Assembly: GCF_014653195.1 (NCBI RefSeq)
Contig: NZ_BNAH01000007.1
Span: 62,263-126,262, forward strand
DNA: 64,000 nucleotides
Direction: 5' to 3'
Source: Thalassotalea profundi
GTDB taxonomy: Bacteria > Pseudomonadota > Gammaproteobacteria > Enterobacterales > Alteromonadaceae
Position 1 is the first letter of the stretch, and every line of letters begins with the position of its first letter. The notes beneath the pieces are model-generated. The model searched no databases. It saw nothing but the letters and a program-made list of their open reading frames with translations, and was not told where the DNA came from. Made by a program: the position numbers and the translations under genes. Below are positions 53,298 to 62,751 of this stretch, piece by piece.

Positions 53298-53320
53298 CAA
53301 CTTTCCTAAAATAAATGCTG

Positions 53321-53350
53321 AAATGCCACATTAATACGTGGCATTTTTTA
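53321..53350 (+). terminator. Terminator after the lipoprotein alginate lyase
   Basis: AAATGCCAC (53321-53329) pairs with GTGGCATTT (53338-53346) around an eight-base loop; the T run continues to about 53349. It lies 23 bp after the stop codon. Confidence 0.88.
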
Positions 53351-53708
53351 CATCATGAAGACTTTGTTTAGTCTCTCTTATTAAACACATTTCAATATAG
53401 TTAATACCCATCTCTCTTGTCAAAGATGTCATTGTCTTTGAGCTGAAAAGCTCTTTGATTATCACTATGTGCTTTATTTAATATTTGGGTATTAATTAAT
53501 AGTAGGGCGCTTAAAATGCTTGGGGGGTAGCTATAGTTTAAATGAACTAGGCTTTATAACCTGGGAAGTCCACTTTTCACTTATCTAGCCTATTGAATAA
53601 GCTATTTATGTAGAATGAGATATTACCTATCAAACAAACTATTAACCTTATTTGAAAGTTTAAGAAGCAATATGCTATAAAATCAAATCTTATTGAATTG
53701 TAGATATT

Positions 53709-53733
53709 AAAAAGGCGGTAGAACCGCCTTTTT
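53709..53733. terminator. Bidirectional terminator for the surface lipoprotein gene
   Basis: AAAAAGGCGGT (53709-53719) pairs with ACCGCCTTTTT (53723-53733) around a three-base loop, with T-tracts on both strands. It lies 87 bp after the end of the minus-strand gene. Confidence 0.85.
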
Positions 53734-53819
53734 CTAAGTTAAAGTAATTATGCTATATGCAATTCACTCACTGCCAATCGCTTCGATAACCACTAAGTGA
53801 TTGGCAGTATCTAAAGAAG

Positions 53820-55080
53820 TTATTCCACTGCTACAATCGCTTCAGAAGTTGATGAATTATACGGTGATACAGGATTATCTGTATCGAGTGAATCACCTTC
53901 GGCATAAGACTCAAAGTCATCAGAGAATATTAGTGTTGAACCGTTTGTATCAGAATAGATAGCTACATTATCTACAGATACAACACCAGTATCTTCTCTA
54001 ACACCACCATTATCACCAAATCTAACTGCAACATGAGTAAGACCTCCTATTGAATTATTGTCTGGTGTAAAACCATCTGTAGTCAGTCTAACACCGTCAA
54101 TTTCAACAGTAACAAGTGGATTAACGTCTAAATTACCGTTTGGATATTCCCAAGTGATCACAACATTCATGAACTGGTCAAGCAATACAGTAGCCGCTGA
54201 TGCGTCAACATCACTAGGGCTACGAACGCCGAAGCTATCATCTTTTATACGAAGGTCTAGAATTGCACCATCATTATTTGTTGCAGAGTTAAACAACGTA
54301 ATAAATGCGTCACCATTACCAAGATCATCATCAAGACGTTTTATCGCTACTTCAAATCTACCTTGAGCTAAAGGACCATTGTCATCTAGGGCATAACGAA
54401 GTTCACCGGTATCACCTGAATCAGTATCACGAATTTCTGCAATTTTGTTTCCTTCAACGCCTGGACCACTTACTTCACCGGTAGACTCAACTGTAACTTC
54501 AGAGGTATTAGAATGATAAGGAGAAACTGGATTGTCAGTGTCTAGTGAATCACCATCTGCATAAGATTCAAAGTCATCAGAGAACACTTCAGTTGTACCT
54601 GCAGCATCAGAATAAATAACTAGGTCATCAATAGTAAATTTACCTGTGGCTTCTCTTACACCGCCATTATCACCAAATCTAAAGGAAACGTGAGTAACAC
54701 CGCCAATTGAGTTGTTATCAGGAGTAAACCCTTCGGCAACAAAACTAACACCGTCAACTTCAACAGTTACAAGTGGGTTAACCTCTAAGTTACCATTTGG
54801 GTATTCCCAAGTGATCACTACATTCATAAATTGATCTAAGAATACAGTAGCAGCTGAAGTGTCTACGTCGCTAGGACTTCTAAGACCGAAGCTATCATCT
54901 TTAATACGCAGGTCTAAAATTGCACCATCATTGTTGGTAGCTGAGTTAAATAGCGTAATAAAGGCATCGCCATCACCAAGGTCATCGTCTAAACGCTTAA
55001 CTTTAACTTCAACTCTTCCTGCTGCTAGCGGACCATTGTCACCAAGCGCATAACGTAATTCGCCTGTGTCACTTGGATCT
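53820..55080. repeat. Two near-identical ~0.6-kb DNA repeats in the surface lipoprotein gene
   Basis: The DNA encoding units B and C (about 54480-55075 and 53820-54415) is highly similar, with a period near 660 bp, including long shared stretches such as the coding for NSATNNDGAILDLRIKDDSF. It points to a recent internal duplication and is a likely site of recombination or assembly collapse. Confidence 0.75.
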
Positions 55081-57467
55081 GTGTCAATAATAACAGCTAC
55101 ATTGTTAGCGCCATTTGAAACACCACCTACACCGGTAATTGTGATCACTAGTTCGGCCGTTGTACCATCGAAAGATTCTACTGTAATAGTATCAGTCTCA
55201 CGCTCACCACTCACTAGGGCGGCGATAACTTGATTGTTTGTATCAAGTGTATAGGTCCATGAGCCGTCTTCCATTATAGAAAATTGACCAAAAGTACTGG
55301 TGAACGACGATGGAATAATGAAGGCTTCGCCTACATCAGGGTCAAGAACGCTAACTGTACCAGTCAATGCTTCAGTCGTATCACTCGAAACCGCTGCAGT
55401 CAGGCCAAAGAAAGCTGCAGGTGTTGGCTCTGAAGTACCATCGCCACCATCAAATACAACAACTTCTGAATAGATAGCTGTACTATAACGGCTGTTATCA
55501 CCATCTAAAGTATTGCTTTCTTCATAGCTTTCAAAATCATCTTCAAATACGCTTACTGTGCCTGCAACATCTGAATAAACAATAATGTTATCTACAAAGA
55601 ATGAACCAAAAGGAATTGTTCTGTCATTGTCGCCAAATCTGAATTGAATCGATCTCACACCATCAGCAAACCATTGATCTAAGTCACTGAAATCAGGGTC
55701 TACAACAGCTGCTGTTGAGAATGAACCACCACCAATAACTTCACCATTAATGGTAACAGTTAATTGCTCAGTTGCATCTAAATCCCATGCAATTTGTACA
55801 TCATAGAATTGATCTTCAACAAAAGGCGATGTAACCATGATTCCAGGGTATAAGTCGCTATCAGTATTTCGAACGAAGAAACGAGGCATAATTGTATTGC
55901 CATCGCTGTCTGTTTGAGTACCTTGAATACGTAAATCAATAAGTGATTCACTTGAGCTACCTGATGTACCGTAAAGTGTAATATAAGCATCTTTTACGTT
56001 GCCATCACTGCCTAGAGCTACTTCTTTGGAGATTGAAGCGCTAAGTTTACCTTGGCGTAGGTTATCGAGGTTAAATCTGATCTCCCCAGTGTCGTTACCT
56101 GTATCAGAAATTTTAACAACTTGAGTAAGTGCTGCAACGCGAATTGCAATAGTAGCCGTTGTTCCGTCGATTGATTCAATAGTAATGCTGTCATTTACAG
56201 AATTACCAACTTCAAGATTAGCAACCGTTTCATTAGTTAAATCAACAGTATATGACCAACTTCCTTGGGCATCAATACTAAAGGTACCATAATCAAGAAC
56301 TACGTCGTTTTGCTCTACAATTGCATCTTCTGAAAAGTTTGGATCAATTACAGTTACTGTACCCGTTAAAGGGTCTGAAGCATTATTTTTTACCGTACCG
56401 CTTAATGTACCTTCAATGATTGCAGGAACTGGCGTATTGTTGTAACCAATGGCAGAACCCATAACATCAAGTAAAGCTTCATCTACATCACCAGCAACGG
56501 CCGAAGTCGTTTGTAAGTTGATTTGAGCTGTTTCAAATGCAGATAGATTAACTTCTGAAAATGAACCATCTTCTAAATCAGAAGCCACATTTGTTATGAG
56601 TGTAGCCATGTCTATATCAGCGTTATCAGCATCTAATTGTGATAAAAGTGCTAAAGCAGAACCGTATCTATCGGCATTTTCAGCGCCTTGTGTGCCAAGA
56701 GCAACTATACCAACTGCTGTTGGTAAAACGGTTGTAGTATCAAAGCGAATACCGAAACGAGAATTGATTTTTGCAGCTTCTTCGCTAAAAGTATTTAAAT
56801 CACTACCAGAAGCTTGTACAGCCATTTCTGTTAACGGAGATACCACATAAGAGGGCGCAGGTGTATCTTCATCACCTTCAACTACGTCAACTACTGCTCT
56901 TAGCATTGGAGCATCAAGTGTAACACCGGTAGATTCATCTAAGTAGCTACCGCCAGTACATGAAACTAATCCTGCACCTTCAAAATGAACGTCTGCAAAT
57001 GTTACGCTTCCTGACTCACCAGAAATTGCTGTAGCTTGTGCTGATGTTTCTGCTACGCCACTGTCATTTACTGCAAATATTTCACAGTTTGCTCCGTTTA
57101 CCGGACCTTTTACTACATTAGCTGTGACGTCTAGCGTTGGAAGTATTACAGTAGTTGATGCACCAACACCTTCTGTAAAACCCGCTTCATCAGTATATCT
57201 AGCAGAAACTGATATTGTTGAACCTTCATCGGCTTCAGTAATTGTATAGGTTGTACCAGTAGCCCCTGTTGACCATGCGTAGACTAATGTTTCGTTCTTA
57301 ATGCCGTCTGCATCAGTAACCAATGCAGAGAGTGTACCACCAGCGTATAAATTGCTACCAGTGATTTCTACACTCCCTCTATTATTGCTGTCTATTACAG
57401 CATCTTCACCACCGCAACCGACTATAGTGGTTGCGACGATGATGGATATGAGTGACTTTTTAAACAT
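53820..57467 (-). CDS. Large surface lipoprotein with VCBS domains and three beta-sandwich-like units
   Basis: A 1215-residue lipoprotein: lipobox IVGC with cysteine 18. Order: an Ig-like region (about 30-110), a VVKGPVNGANCEIF domain (about 113-345) typical of Alteromonadales surface lipoproteins, a VCBS domain (about 350-450), unit A (about 460-670), a second VCBS domain (about 680-785), unit B (about 800-1000) and unit C (about 1015-1215). Units share GE(L/I)RY, DAYITLF/DAFITLF, LDLRI, FRFGDN and IYSD...DDFESY motifs, reminiscent of LamG-like binding folds. No catalytic motif seen. Position between two alginate lyases and a TonB receptor suggests alginate capture. Confidence 0.75.
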   Translation of the reverse strand: MFKKSLISIIVATTIVGCGGEDAVIDSNNRGSVEITGSNLYAGGTLSALVTDADGIKNETLVYAWSTGATGTTYTITEADEGSTISVSARYTDEAGFTEGVGASTTVILPTLDVTANVVKGPVNGANCEIFAVNDSGVAETSAQATAISGESGSVTFADVHFEGAGLVSCTGGSYLDESTGVTLDAPMLRAVVDVVEGDEDTPAPSYVVSPLTEMAVQASGSDLNTFSEEAAKINSRFGIRFDTTTVLPTAVGIVALGTQGAENADRYGSALALLSQLDADNADIDMATLITNVASDLEDGSFSEVNLSAFETAQINLQTTSAVAGDVDEALLDVMGSAIGYNNTPVPAIIEGTLSGTVKNNASDPLTGTVTVIDPNFSEDAIVEQNDVVLDYGTFSIDAQGSWSYTVDLTNETVANLEVGNSVNDSITIESIDGTTATIAIRVAALTQVVKISDTGNDTGEIRFNLDNLRQGKLSASISKEVALGSDGNVKDAYITLYGTSGSSSESLIDLRIQGTQTDSDGNTIMPRFFVRNTDSDLYPGIMVTSPFVEDQFYDVQIAWDLDATEQLTVTINGEVIGGGSFSTAAVVDPDFSDLDQWFADGVRSIQFRFGDNDRTIPFGSFFVDNIIVYSDVAGTVSVFEDDFESYEESNTLDGDNSRYSTAIYSEVVVFDGGDGTSEPTPAAFFGLTAAVSSDTTEALTGTVSVLDPDVGEAFIIPSSFTSTFGQFSIMEDGSWTYTLDTNNQVIAALVSGERETDTITVESFDGTTAELVITITGVGGVSNGANNVAVIIDTDPSDTGELRYALGDNGPLAAGRVEVKVKRLDDDLGDGDAFITLFNSATNNDGAILDLRIKDDSFGLRSPSDVDTSAATVFLDQFMNVVITWEYPNGNLEVNPLVTVEVDGVSFVAEGFTPDNNSIGGVTHVSFRFGDNGGVREATGKFTIDDLVIYSDAAGTTEVFSDDFESYADGDSLDTDNPVSPYHSNTSEVTVESTGEVSGPGVEGNKIAEIRDTDSGDTGELRYALDDNGPLAQGRFEVAIKRLDDDLGNGDAFITLFNSATNNDGAILDLRIKDDSFGVRSPSDVDASAATVLLDQFMNVVITWEYPNGNLDVNPLVTVEIDGVRLTTDGFTPDNNSIGGLTHVAVRFGDNGGVREDTGVVSVDNVAIYSDTNGSTLIFSDDFESYAEGDSLDTDNPVSPYNSSTSEAIVAVE

Positions 57468-57507
57468 GCTTTTTACTCCTGAAATTTTCAGTTTTAAAAT
57501 GTTATCT

Positions 57508-57529
57508 ATTACCGAATTTATGCGGTAAT
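57508..57529. promoter_or_regulatory. Inverted ATTACCG/CGGTAAT element before the surface lipoprotein gene
   Basis: ATTACCG (57508-57514) and CGGTAAT (57523-57529) form a perfect 7-bp inverted repeat with an eight-base spacer, 41 bp before the start codon. It resembles the TATTACCAAT box and could be its symmetric version. Confidence 0.5.
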
Positions 57530-57550
57530 TTTGAACATAAAGTTAACCTA

Positions 57551-57601
57551 ATTGGTATGACGTTAAAGCTGTCTTTCTACAATTTTTATATTACCAATTT
57601 G
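57551..57601. promoter_or_regulatory. Further alginate-locus boxes, ATTGGTAT and TATTACCAATTTG
   Basis: ATTGGTAT at 57551-57558 and TATTACCAATTTG at 57589-57601 lie upstream of the surface lipoprotein gene. The 13-mer recurs exactly at 60799-60811. Confidence 0.5.
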
Positions 57602-57736
57602 ATTTATTTAAATTATTTACTTGCCTTATTTAGTGTAAAAACCTTATAGGCAATAAAGATGAAAGGGCAAATAACTCAAATTTTTTCATCTTTACGGCTT
57701 AATAATGGCCATTACTGATCAATCATTTTAATTCGA

Positions 57737-60700
57737 TTAATACTTAACACTTACAGATGCAAATAAACGAGGGCCGTAGTCATTTACTTCACCAAAATTT
57801 CCTTCTACGAAGAAATCTTGTGACTTAGGCTCACTAAACAAATTAATGGCTTCTACTTTAAATCTAACATTTTTGTTGTATTTATAAGAGGCGCGGGCTT
57901 CCCAAACACCAGCAGCATCAACATAACGTAAGCGTGTTCCGTTTGTTGTATATGGCTGGAAATATTTACTACGATATTTGTAGATAAGTGCCGTATCAAA
58001 ATCACCAACTTGATAATACATTTGTGCACTAAATACATTTTTAGAAAAACCTGGCAAAGAACCTGGTGCAACAATACCTTCAGTTAGTTGAGTTGTATTA
58101 CCATCTAAATCAATAACAAAAGTGTCACCGTAAAGGCTGTCTTCAAATTCATAGTTAGTATCAGCATAGTTATAGCCTAACTTAGCACCAATACCATTAT
58201 CCCAACGATAAGCAAGCGATGCTTCTAACCCGTATAGGTTACTTTTCTTATCTGTGGTTACCGAATTGGTAATAGGTAAAGTGACTGTTTGTCCACCCAC
58301 TACAAAATCTTCTAATACAGTTTGTTGTTGAAATCCACCTTGAAATTGCTTGTAGTACAAACTGACTGCTACCAGAGAGTCATCATTTGGATACCATTCT
58401 GCTGCCACATCAAAATTCCATGACATTAATGGTTTAGTATCAGGATTGCCCGAGCCATTAACTCCAACAAATAGATCTGAAAGTGATGTAGGTGTTTCAT
58501 CATTATCTGTTTGGAACGTTCGGCTGTAGCCCATATCTGCTGGGTTAGCTCTCGACATACCTCGGTAAATACCACCACGAAGTAATATATCGTCACTATA
58601 ATCAACTACTAAATTAAAACTAGGTAATACTTCGGTATAGCTACCGCCACCTGAAATACTTTCTAATGCATCACCGCTAACTAAGCTTAATACACCTAAC
58701 TCATCGGTAACAACATCAAAACTATTTCTAAATCCTAGAGAAGTTACTTTAGTATTAACTACTCGGACACCAAAGTTACCACGAATAGTTCGGTCGAACA
58801 TTTCAGCGTCATAGTTAGCCATTAAGTAAATTGAATTAGTTTTTTCTGTTACATCTTTGGTGCCGGCATTTTCATATTCAACTTCAGGATATTCGAAACT
58901 TCCTCCTTGTGCGGCGGCAACTGCTTGAGAGAAGCAAACGTTATCATAGGTTGCCCATGATGACCCTGTACCGCTTTCAATTACACTGCCATTACTATCA
59001 ACATTAGTAATAATATTGCCATCAGAAACGCTGGATAAGAAGTCGGATTCAGGGAAGTCGATTTGACAATCTTCTAAAATACCAATTGCTTCAGGGCTTG
59101 ATTCATCCATGGCGTATTCGGTTCTAGAACCATTACCTTGGCTACCACCATATTGGATAAAAGTTAACTCTGACGTTCTTATTCCGCCCTGTATGCTAGA
59201 AAATACTTCACCACCTAACTTATAATCAAAATCTAAACGTGCTGACTTTATTTCGTTAATTCGTGAATTTTCTCGATCAAGACGGGTTCGTAGACTGTCA
59301 GTAAAGTTTGAAATATCGGTTACATCAAAATCTGTTACAGTAATATGTGGAATATATTCTCCCATATCCCATGTAAATGGCTGATAGGTAGAGGTTCTAC
59401 CGCGATTCGATATTTGAAGTTCTTCTCGCTCTGTTTTTGAATAAGAAGCATCGAAATTAATCGTAAGAAAATCGGTAGCGTAATGCTCTATATTTATCCC
59501 ATAACCTACATAATCTTCGACGCGAGAATAATGTTCGCCAGCAGATTCAAATCTGTCAGCGCCTTCCCAGCGAAGAATACTACCAACATCATTAGTAATG
59601 AGGTTTTGACCTGTTACGCCTGGAGTAACGCGTTTCTGTAGCCAGTTCAGATCATGTCGAGATTCGGCCTGTGTTCGATTAGAGACTTGAGCGTCGATAT
59701 TGATATCCCAAGAATCTGATGGGCGATATTGTAATGCTAAGAAATATGCATCTCGCTCGTCTGAGGTTTCATTTTGGCGATAACTACGGCTACTACCAGT
59801 CCAAGCGTAAGGTGTACCATCATCTTGTGCTTTTCCTGTTGTAGGGTCTATGCCCGTTTGATAACCTTGGTTACTACTACCACTAACTTGATCTTCACAA
59901 TCACCAGCACTACCGCGGAAGAAACCTTCATTAGTATTGTATGGGTCGTTCAAACAAGCCCATAATGAAGAGCCACTTGGACTAGAACTTCTAGCTTCAG
60001 CTTCAGGTTGGCTAATATCTTGACGTTGTAAACCTATAGAAAGCCCTAAAGCTTGGCCATTGTCGAATTCAAATTGGTCAACATAACTAAAGGTTCCTCG
60101 ATATCCCAAATCACTTTGCAATGTATTGTTCACATTACTTTCATTAGGATTATAGTTTACTTTAAATTCACCTTGTACTCGTTGCTTTCCAAAATCGAGA
60201 GGTTTCATTGTTTCCAGCGTGATAACACCTGCAACACCACCTTCGATCATCGAAGCATCTTGAGTTTTATAAATAGCGACTTTTTTGACTAATTCAGAGG
60301 GGAATTGAGAAAAGTTAACTGAGCGATCACCGCTACCATTGGTTGCTTCACGACCATTGAAATGAGTTGCACTTAAAAAGGGTCCCATCCCTCGTATACT
60401 AATTTCAGTCGCACCGCCATTTTCACGATGGGAAGCTGCACCTGTTATAGATTCAAGAGCTTCACCAATTGATAATGCTGGTAATTCACCTATGTCATCA
60501 GCTGATAATCCATCAACAACCGTCGTTGACTCTCGTTTAATGCTTATTTGATCTTGAACGGTTTTTCGTGTCCCAGATACTTCAATTACTTCAACATTTT
60601 TTTGACCTGTCGCTTGACTGGTATCAGATGATTCTTGCGCATTTGCTGCAAAACCAATAGAACCTGCCATACTTGCAATAACAGTTGTTCGTACCAATTT

Positions 60701-60772
60701 TGCAATGGGTGAAATGCTGAATTGCTTTTCTTGATTATTTAAGTTTGTATGTTTCCTTGATATCGATGACAT
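57737..60772 (-). CDS. TonB-dependent receptor of carbohydrate-uptake (Caulobacter) type
   Basis: A 1011-residue receptor that likely imports alginate oligosaccharides. It has a long N-terminal leader (about 47 residues, ending FAANA), a plug domain with VEVSGTRK-like start, LGELPALSIGEALESITG-like segment and RGMGPFLSATHFNGREAT, which are typical of the TIGR01782-type receptors associated with polysaccharide loci, and a C-terminal barrel ending in DYGPRLFASVSVKY with the terminal aromatic needed for BAM recognition. A GGGGGAG site precedes the ATG. Flanked by alginate-lyase genes. Confidence 0.92.
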   Translation of the reverse strand: MSSISRKHTNLNNQEKQFSISPIAKLVRTTVIASMAGSIGFAANAQESSDTSQATGQKNVEVIEVSGTRKTVQDQISIKRESTTVVDGLSADDIGELPALSIGEALESITGAASHRENGGATEISIRGMGPFLSATHFNGREATNGSGDRSVNFSQFPSELVKKVAIYKTQDASMIEGGVAGVITLETMKPLDFGKQRVQGEFKVNYNPNESNVNNTLQSDLGYRGTFSYVDQFEFDNGQALGLSIGLQRQDISQPEAEARSSSPSGSSLWACLNDPYNTNEGFFRGSAGDCEDQVSGSSNQGYQTGIDPTTGKAQDDGTPYAWTGSSRSYRQNETSDERDAYFLALQYRPSDSWDINIDAQVSNRTQAESRHDLNWLQKRVTPGVTGQNLITNDVGSILRWEGADRFESAGEHYSRVEDYVGYGINIEHYATDFLTINFDASYSKTEREELQISNRGRTSTYQPFTWDMGEYIPHITVTDFDVTDISNFTDSLRTRLDRENSRINEIKSARLDFDYKLGGEVFSSIQGGIRTSELTFIQYGGSQGNGSRTEYAMDESSPEAIGILEDCQIDFPESDFLSSVSDGNIITNVDSNGSVIESGTGSSWATYDNVCFSQAVAAAQGGSFEYPEVEYENAGTKDVTEKTNSIYLMANYDAEMFDRTIRGNFGVRVVNTKVTSLGFRNSFDVVTDELGVLSLVSGDALESISGGGSYTEVLPSFNLVVDYSDDILLRGGIYRGMSRANPADMGYSRTFQTDNDETPTSLSDLFVGVNGSGNPDTKPLMSWNFDVAAEWYPNDDSLVAVSLYYKQFQGGFQQQTVLEDFVVGGQTVTLPITNSVTTDKKSNLYGLEASLAYRWDNGIGAKLGYNYADTNYEFEDSLYGDTFVIDLDGNTTQLTEGIVAPGSLPGFSKNVFSAQMYYQVGDFDTALIYKYRSKYFQPYTTNGTRLRYVDAAGVWEARASYKYNKNVRFKVEAINLFSEPKSQDFFVEGNFGEVNDYGPRLFASVSVKY

Positions 60773-60798
60773 ATCGACTCCCCCTCTTTTTTTTGTTG

Positions 60799-60832
60799 TA
60801 TTACCAATTTGGCTGTTTTTAAATTTACCAAT
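60799..60832. promoter_or_regulatory. Paired boxes before the TonB receptor
   Basis: TATTACCAATTTGG (60799-60812) and TTACCAAT (60825-60832) are direct repeats with 24 bp between equivalent bases, 27-60 bp before the receptor ATG on the minus strand. The position, overlapping the probable start of transcription, would suit a repressor. Confidence 0.5.
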
Positions 60833-60996
60833 ATTTTTTATTAAATACTTTTGGTTTTACAAAATTGTTAACCATACTGTATGTAAACATAATAATTTTA
60901 TATTTTCCAGTTTTTTTGAGGGAAATTTAATCGTTTAATAGGATGGTTGTCGGGGGATGAATATTTTGTTTCTGCAATAGCTATTTTGTTTACGGG

Positions 60997-61009
60997 TATT
61001 ACCAATCTG
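60997..61009. promoter_or_regulatory. Distal box TATTACCAATCTG
   Basis: One mismatch from the 13-mer at 57589 and 60799. It lies 225 bp before the receptor start codon and 88 bp after the end of the PL7 gene. Confidence 0.4.
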
Positions 61010-61096
61010 TTTGATGGGGTGTTTGAAGGTATGATAAAAACTAAGGAAATGGCTGAAACACTGCTAAATAAAAGATCAGCCATTTATAAAGGTACT

Positions 61097-62083
61097 TTAA
61101 TGTTGGTTATCTAAATGATAGAAGGTGGCTTGTACATAATCTTTAGGTGCTCCAGCGTTGTTTTGATTATAAACACCTGCTTTGAAATACATATATTGAT
61201 CGCTTTTGTTATATCCACTTTCTTTCATATTAAAAGTTTTTGTAATATTGGGTTTATCTTGTCGTATTAGCGTAACAAACAATACGTCATCTACCACTGA
61301 AATTTTATAACTGAACTTTTCATTTAATGCGATACCATCTACTGGATCAGATAAAGTATGTGAACGCGAGCCTATGATATCAATCCATTCATCATCGCCG
61401 CCATTAATTTCATGAGCAAAATAAATAGATCCTTTTGTATTATTTGGCAGTTTACGGTAATAAAGTCTAATTGGTTCATCATCTGTTGCATGAATTTGAC
61501 CAATAATAACGCGGCCTATCATCTTATCATCACCGGTAGTAGAAACACGATTAACCGCAAGCGTTGCTTCAAGGCTACCTTCTACCGCTCCCGCATTTTT
61601 ACGTACTGAACCATGTGCAGAACTGAATACCCAATTGTTAGCTGTGATCCCTCGTGTTTTAATTTGTGTATTACCTCGGCGTAGCATTTCACGTAGTTCT
61701 GTTCGAGCATATTTAGTGTTTTTCGATGTTTTAGCGCCTACATTAGGGCAGGCGAATACCATACCTCCATCGGTACCTGTGTAAAATAGTGGCTTTAACT
61801 CAAAACCTTCACTTAATGGTTTTTCATTAACCATATCGGCTTTTTTATCTTTATTTAGATCAGTTGGTAGGGTTAAGCTCCAATCCAATAAATCAAAGTT
61901 TTCGCTGGGTTTTTTAGTTGGATCAAGTTTTGTTATATCTCCTAATAACACGCCTTCAGCTAACGAAGTATGTGAGTCTGGTAGAACACTACCATTAGCT
62001 AATACATTGCATTTAGCGATAGTTGATGTAAAAACTGCGAACAACATTAAGGGGCTAATCAATACTTTGTTTAAGGTTTTCAT
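61097..62083 (-). CDS. Secreted alginate lyase PL7
   Basis: A 328-residue lyase with a signal peptide (about residues 1-25) and one PL7 domain (about 60-325). Motifs ARTELREMLRRGN, IGQIHATDDE and YFKAGVYNQNN supply the catalytic residues. It is a paralogue of the lipoprotein lyase at 51852, without the F5/8C module or lipobox, so it should be periplasmic or released. I see no locus box in its immediate upstream region, in contrast to the other alginate genes. Confidence 0.9.
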   Translation of the reverse strand: MKTLNKVLISPLMLFAVFTSTIAKCNVLANGSVLPDSHTSLAEGVLLGDITKLDPTKKPSENFDLLDWSLTLPTDLNKDKKADMVNEKPLSEGFELKPLFYTGTDGGMVFACPNVGAKTSKNTKYARTELREMLRRGNTQIKTRGITANNWVFSSAHGSVRKNAGAVEGSLEATLAVNRVSTTGDDKMIGRVIIGQIHATDDEPIRLYYRKLPNNTKGSIYFAHEINGGDDEWIDIIGSRSHTLSDPVDGIALNEKFSYKISVVDDVLFVTLIRQDKPNITKTFNMKESGYNKSDQYMYFKAGVYNQNNAGAPKDYVQATFYHLDNQH

Positions 62084-62751
62084 TAAGTTTCCTTTATAGG
62101 GTAAAACTAAATTTAATACGTTGTTTAGGATGTGTAGAGCCTTTTGGGCTAGGTCTGTTCCGTATCAGAATTTTAGTGGCGATGAGTATCGGAAAACATG
62201 TCATTTCAAACAAAATATCTCCTAAATACCCATACACTCACAAGATATTATTTAAATAATTAAGGGCACTATAATATAAAAATTGCACTAGACAAATTAA
62301 AACCAAGTAACGAAAAACGAATGTTTTTTATTTTAATATTATTATGTTTTATTGGTTAAAGCCCCATAAAATATATGTAATAACGTATTTTATTATATAT
62401 TTTGTTTAAGTATTATAAGACAGATTTATTCTAGGCTATTCTAAATCAATTGGAGAATAATTAGCTTTTATGTATTTAACTTGTGCCACTTATTAAAGCA
62501 TATTGTATGTTTATTACATATTTTTAAATCAGCTAATTACAGCGTTTTGTTAACCAAATGTTGAAAGTGGTAACTTGATTATCTGTAAACTGGTCAGCAC
62601 ACTAAGTGAAAGTGAATTTATTTTGCTAACCACCGTTAATTACAGACGATTCATCGTAAATTAGTCATTTGAGCTAAGCAACTTTCATTAATAAGCTGTA
62701 TATTTAGGCTTTAAAGTTAAATAAATTCATCTATAGTTTAAAGGAATCCGA
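62084..62751. other. Divergent intergenic region between alginate locus and RND efflux genes
   Basis: About 670 bp, AT-rich, with divergent promoters expected at both ends. I see no gene, no strong hairpin and no copy of the TATTACCAAT box. It marks the right border of the alginate locus. Confidence 0.6.

Larger units (their letters stand above)
53298..53819. other. Intergenic region between convergent alginate genes
   Basis: About 520 bp holding two terminators (53321-53350 and 53709-53733) and a further inverted repeat CTGCCAATC/GATTGGCAG at 53771-53807 with a long loop. The intervening 350 bp show no gene. Confidence 0.6.
60773..61096. other. Regulatory gap between PL7 lyase and TonB receptor genes
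   Basis: About 324 bp with three copies of the locus box (60799-60812, 60825-60832, 60997-61009). Two of them are direct repeats 24 bp apart, immediately before the receptor's ribosome-binding site. No gene seen. Confidence 0.6.

Noticed and set aside
53771..53807. Inverted repeat CTGCCAATC/GATTGGCAG near the end of the surface lipoprotein gene
   Set aside because: Loop of 19 bases and no T-tract; the hairpin at 53709-53733 already explains termination.
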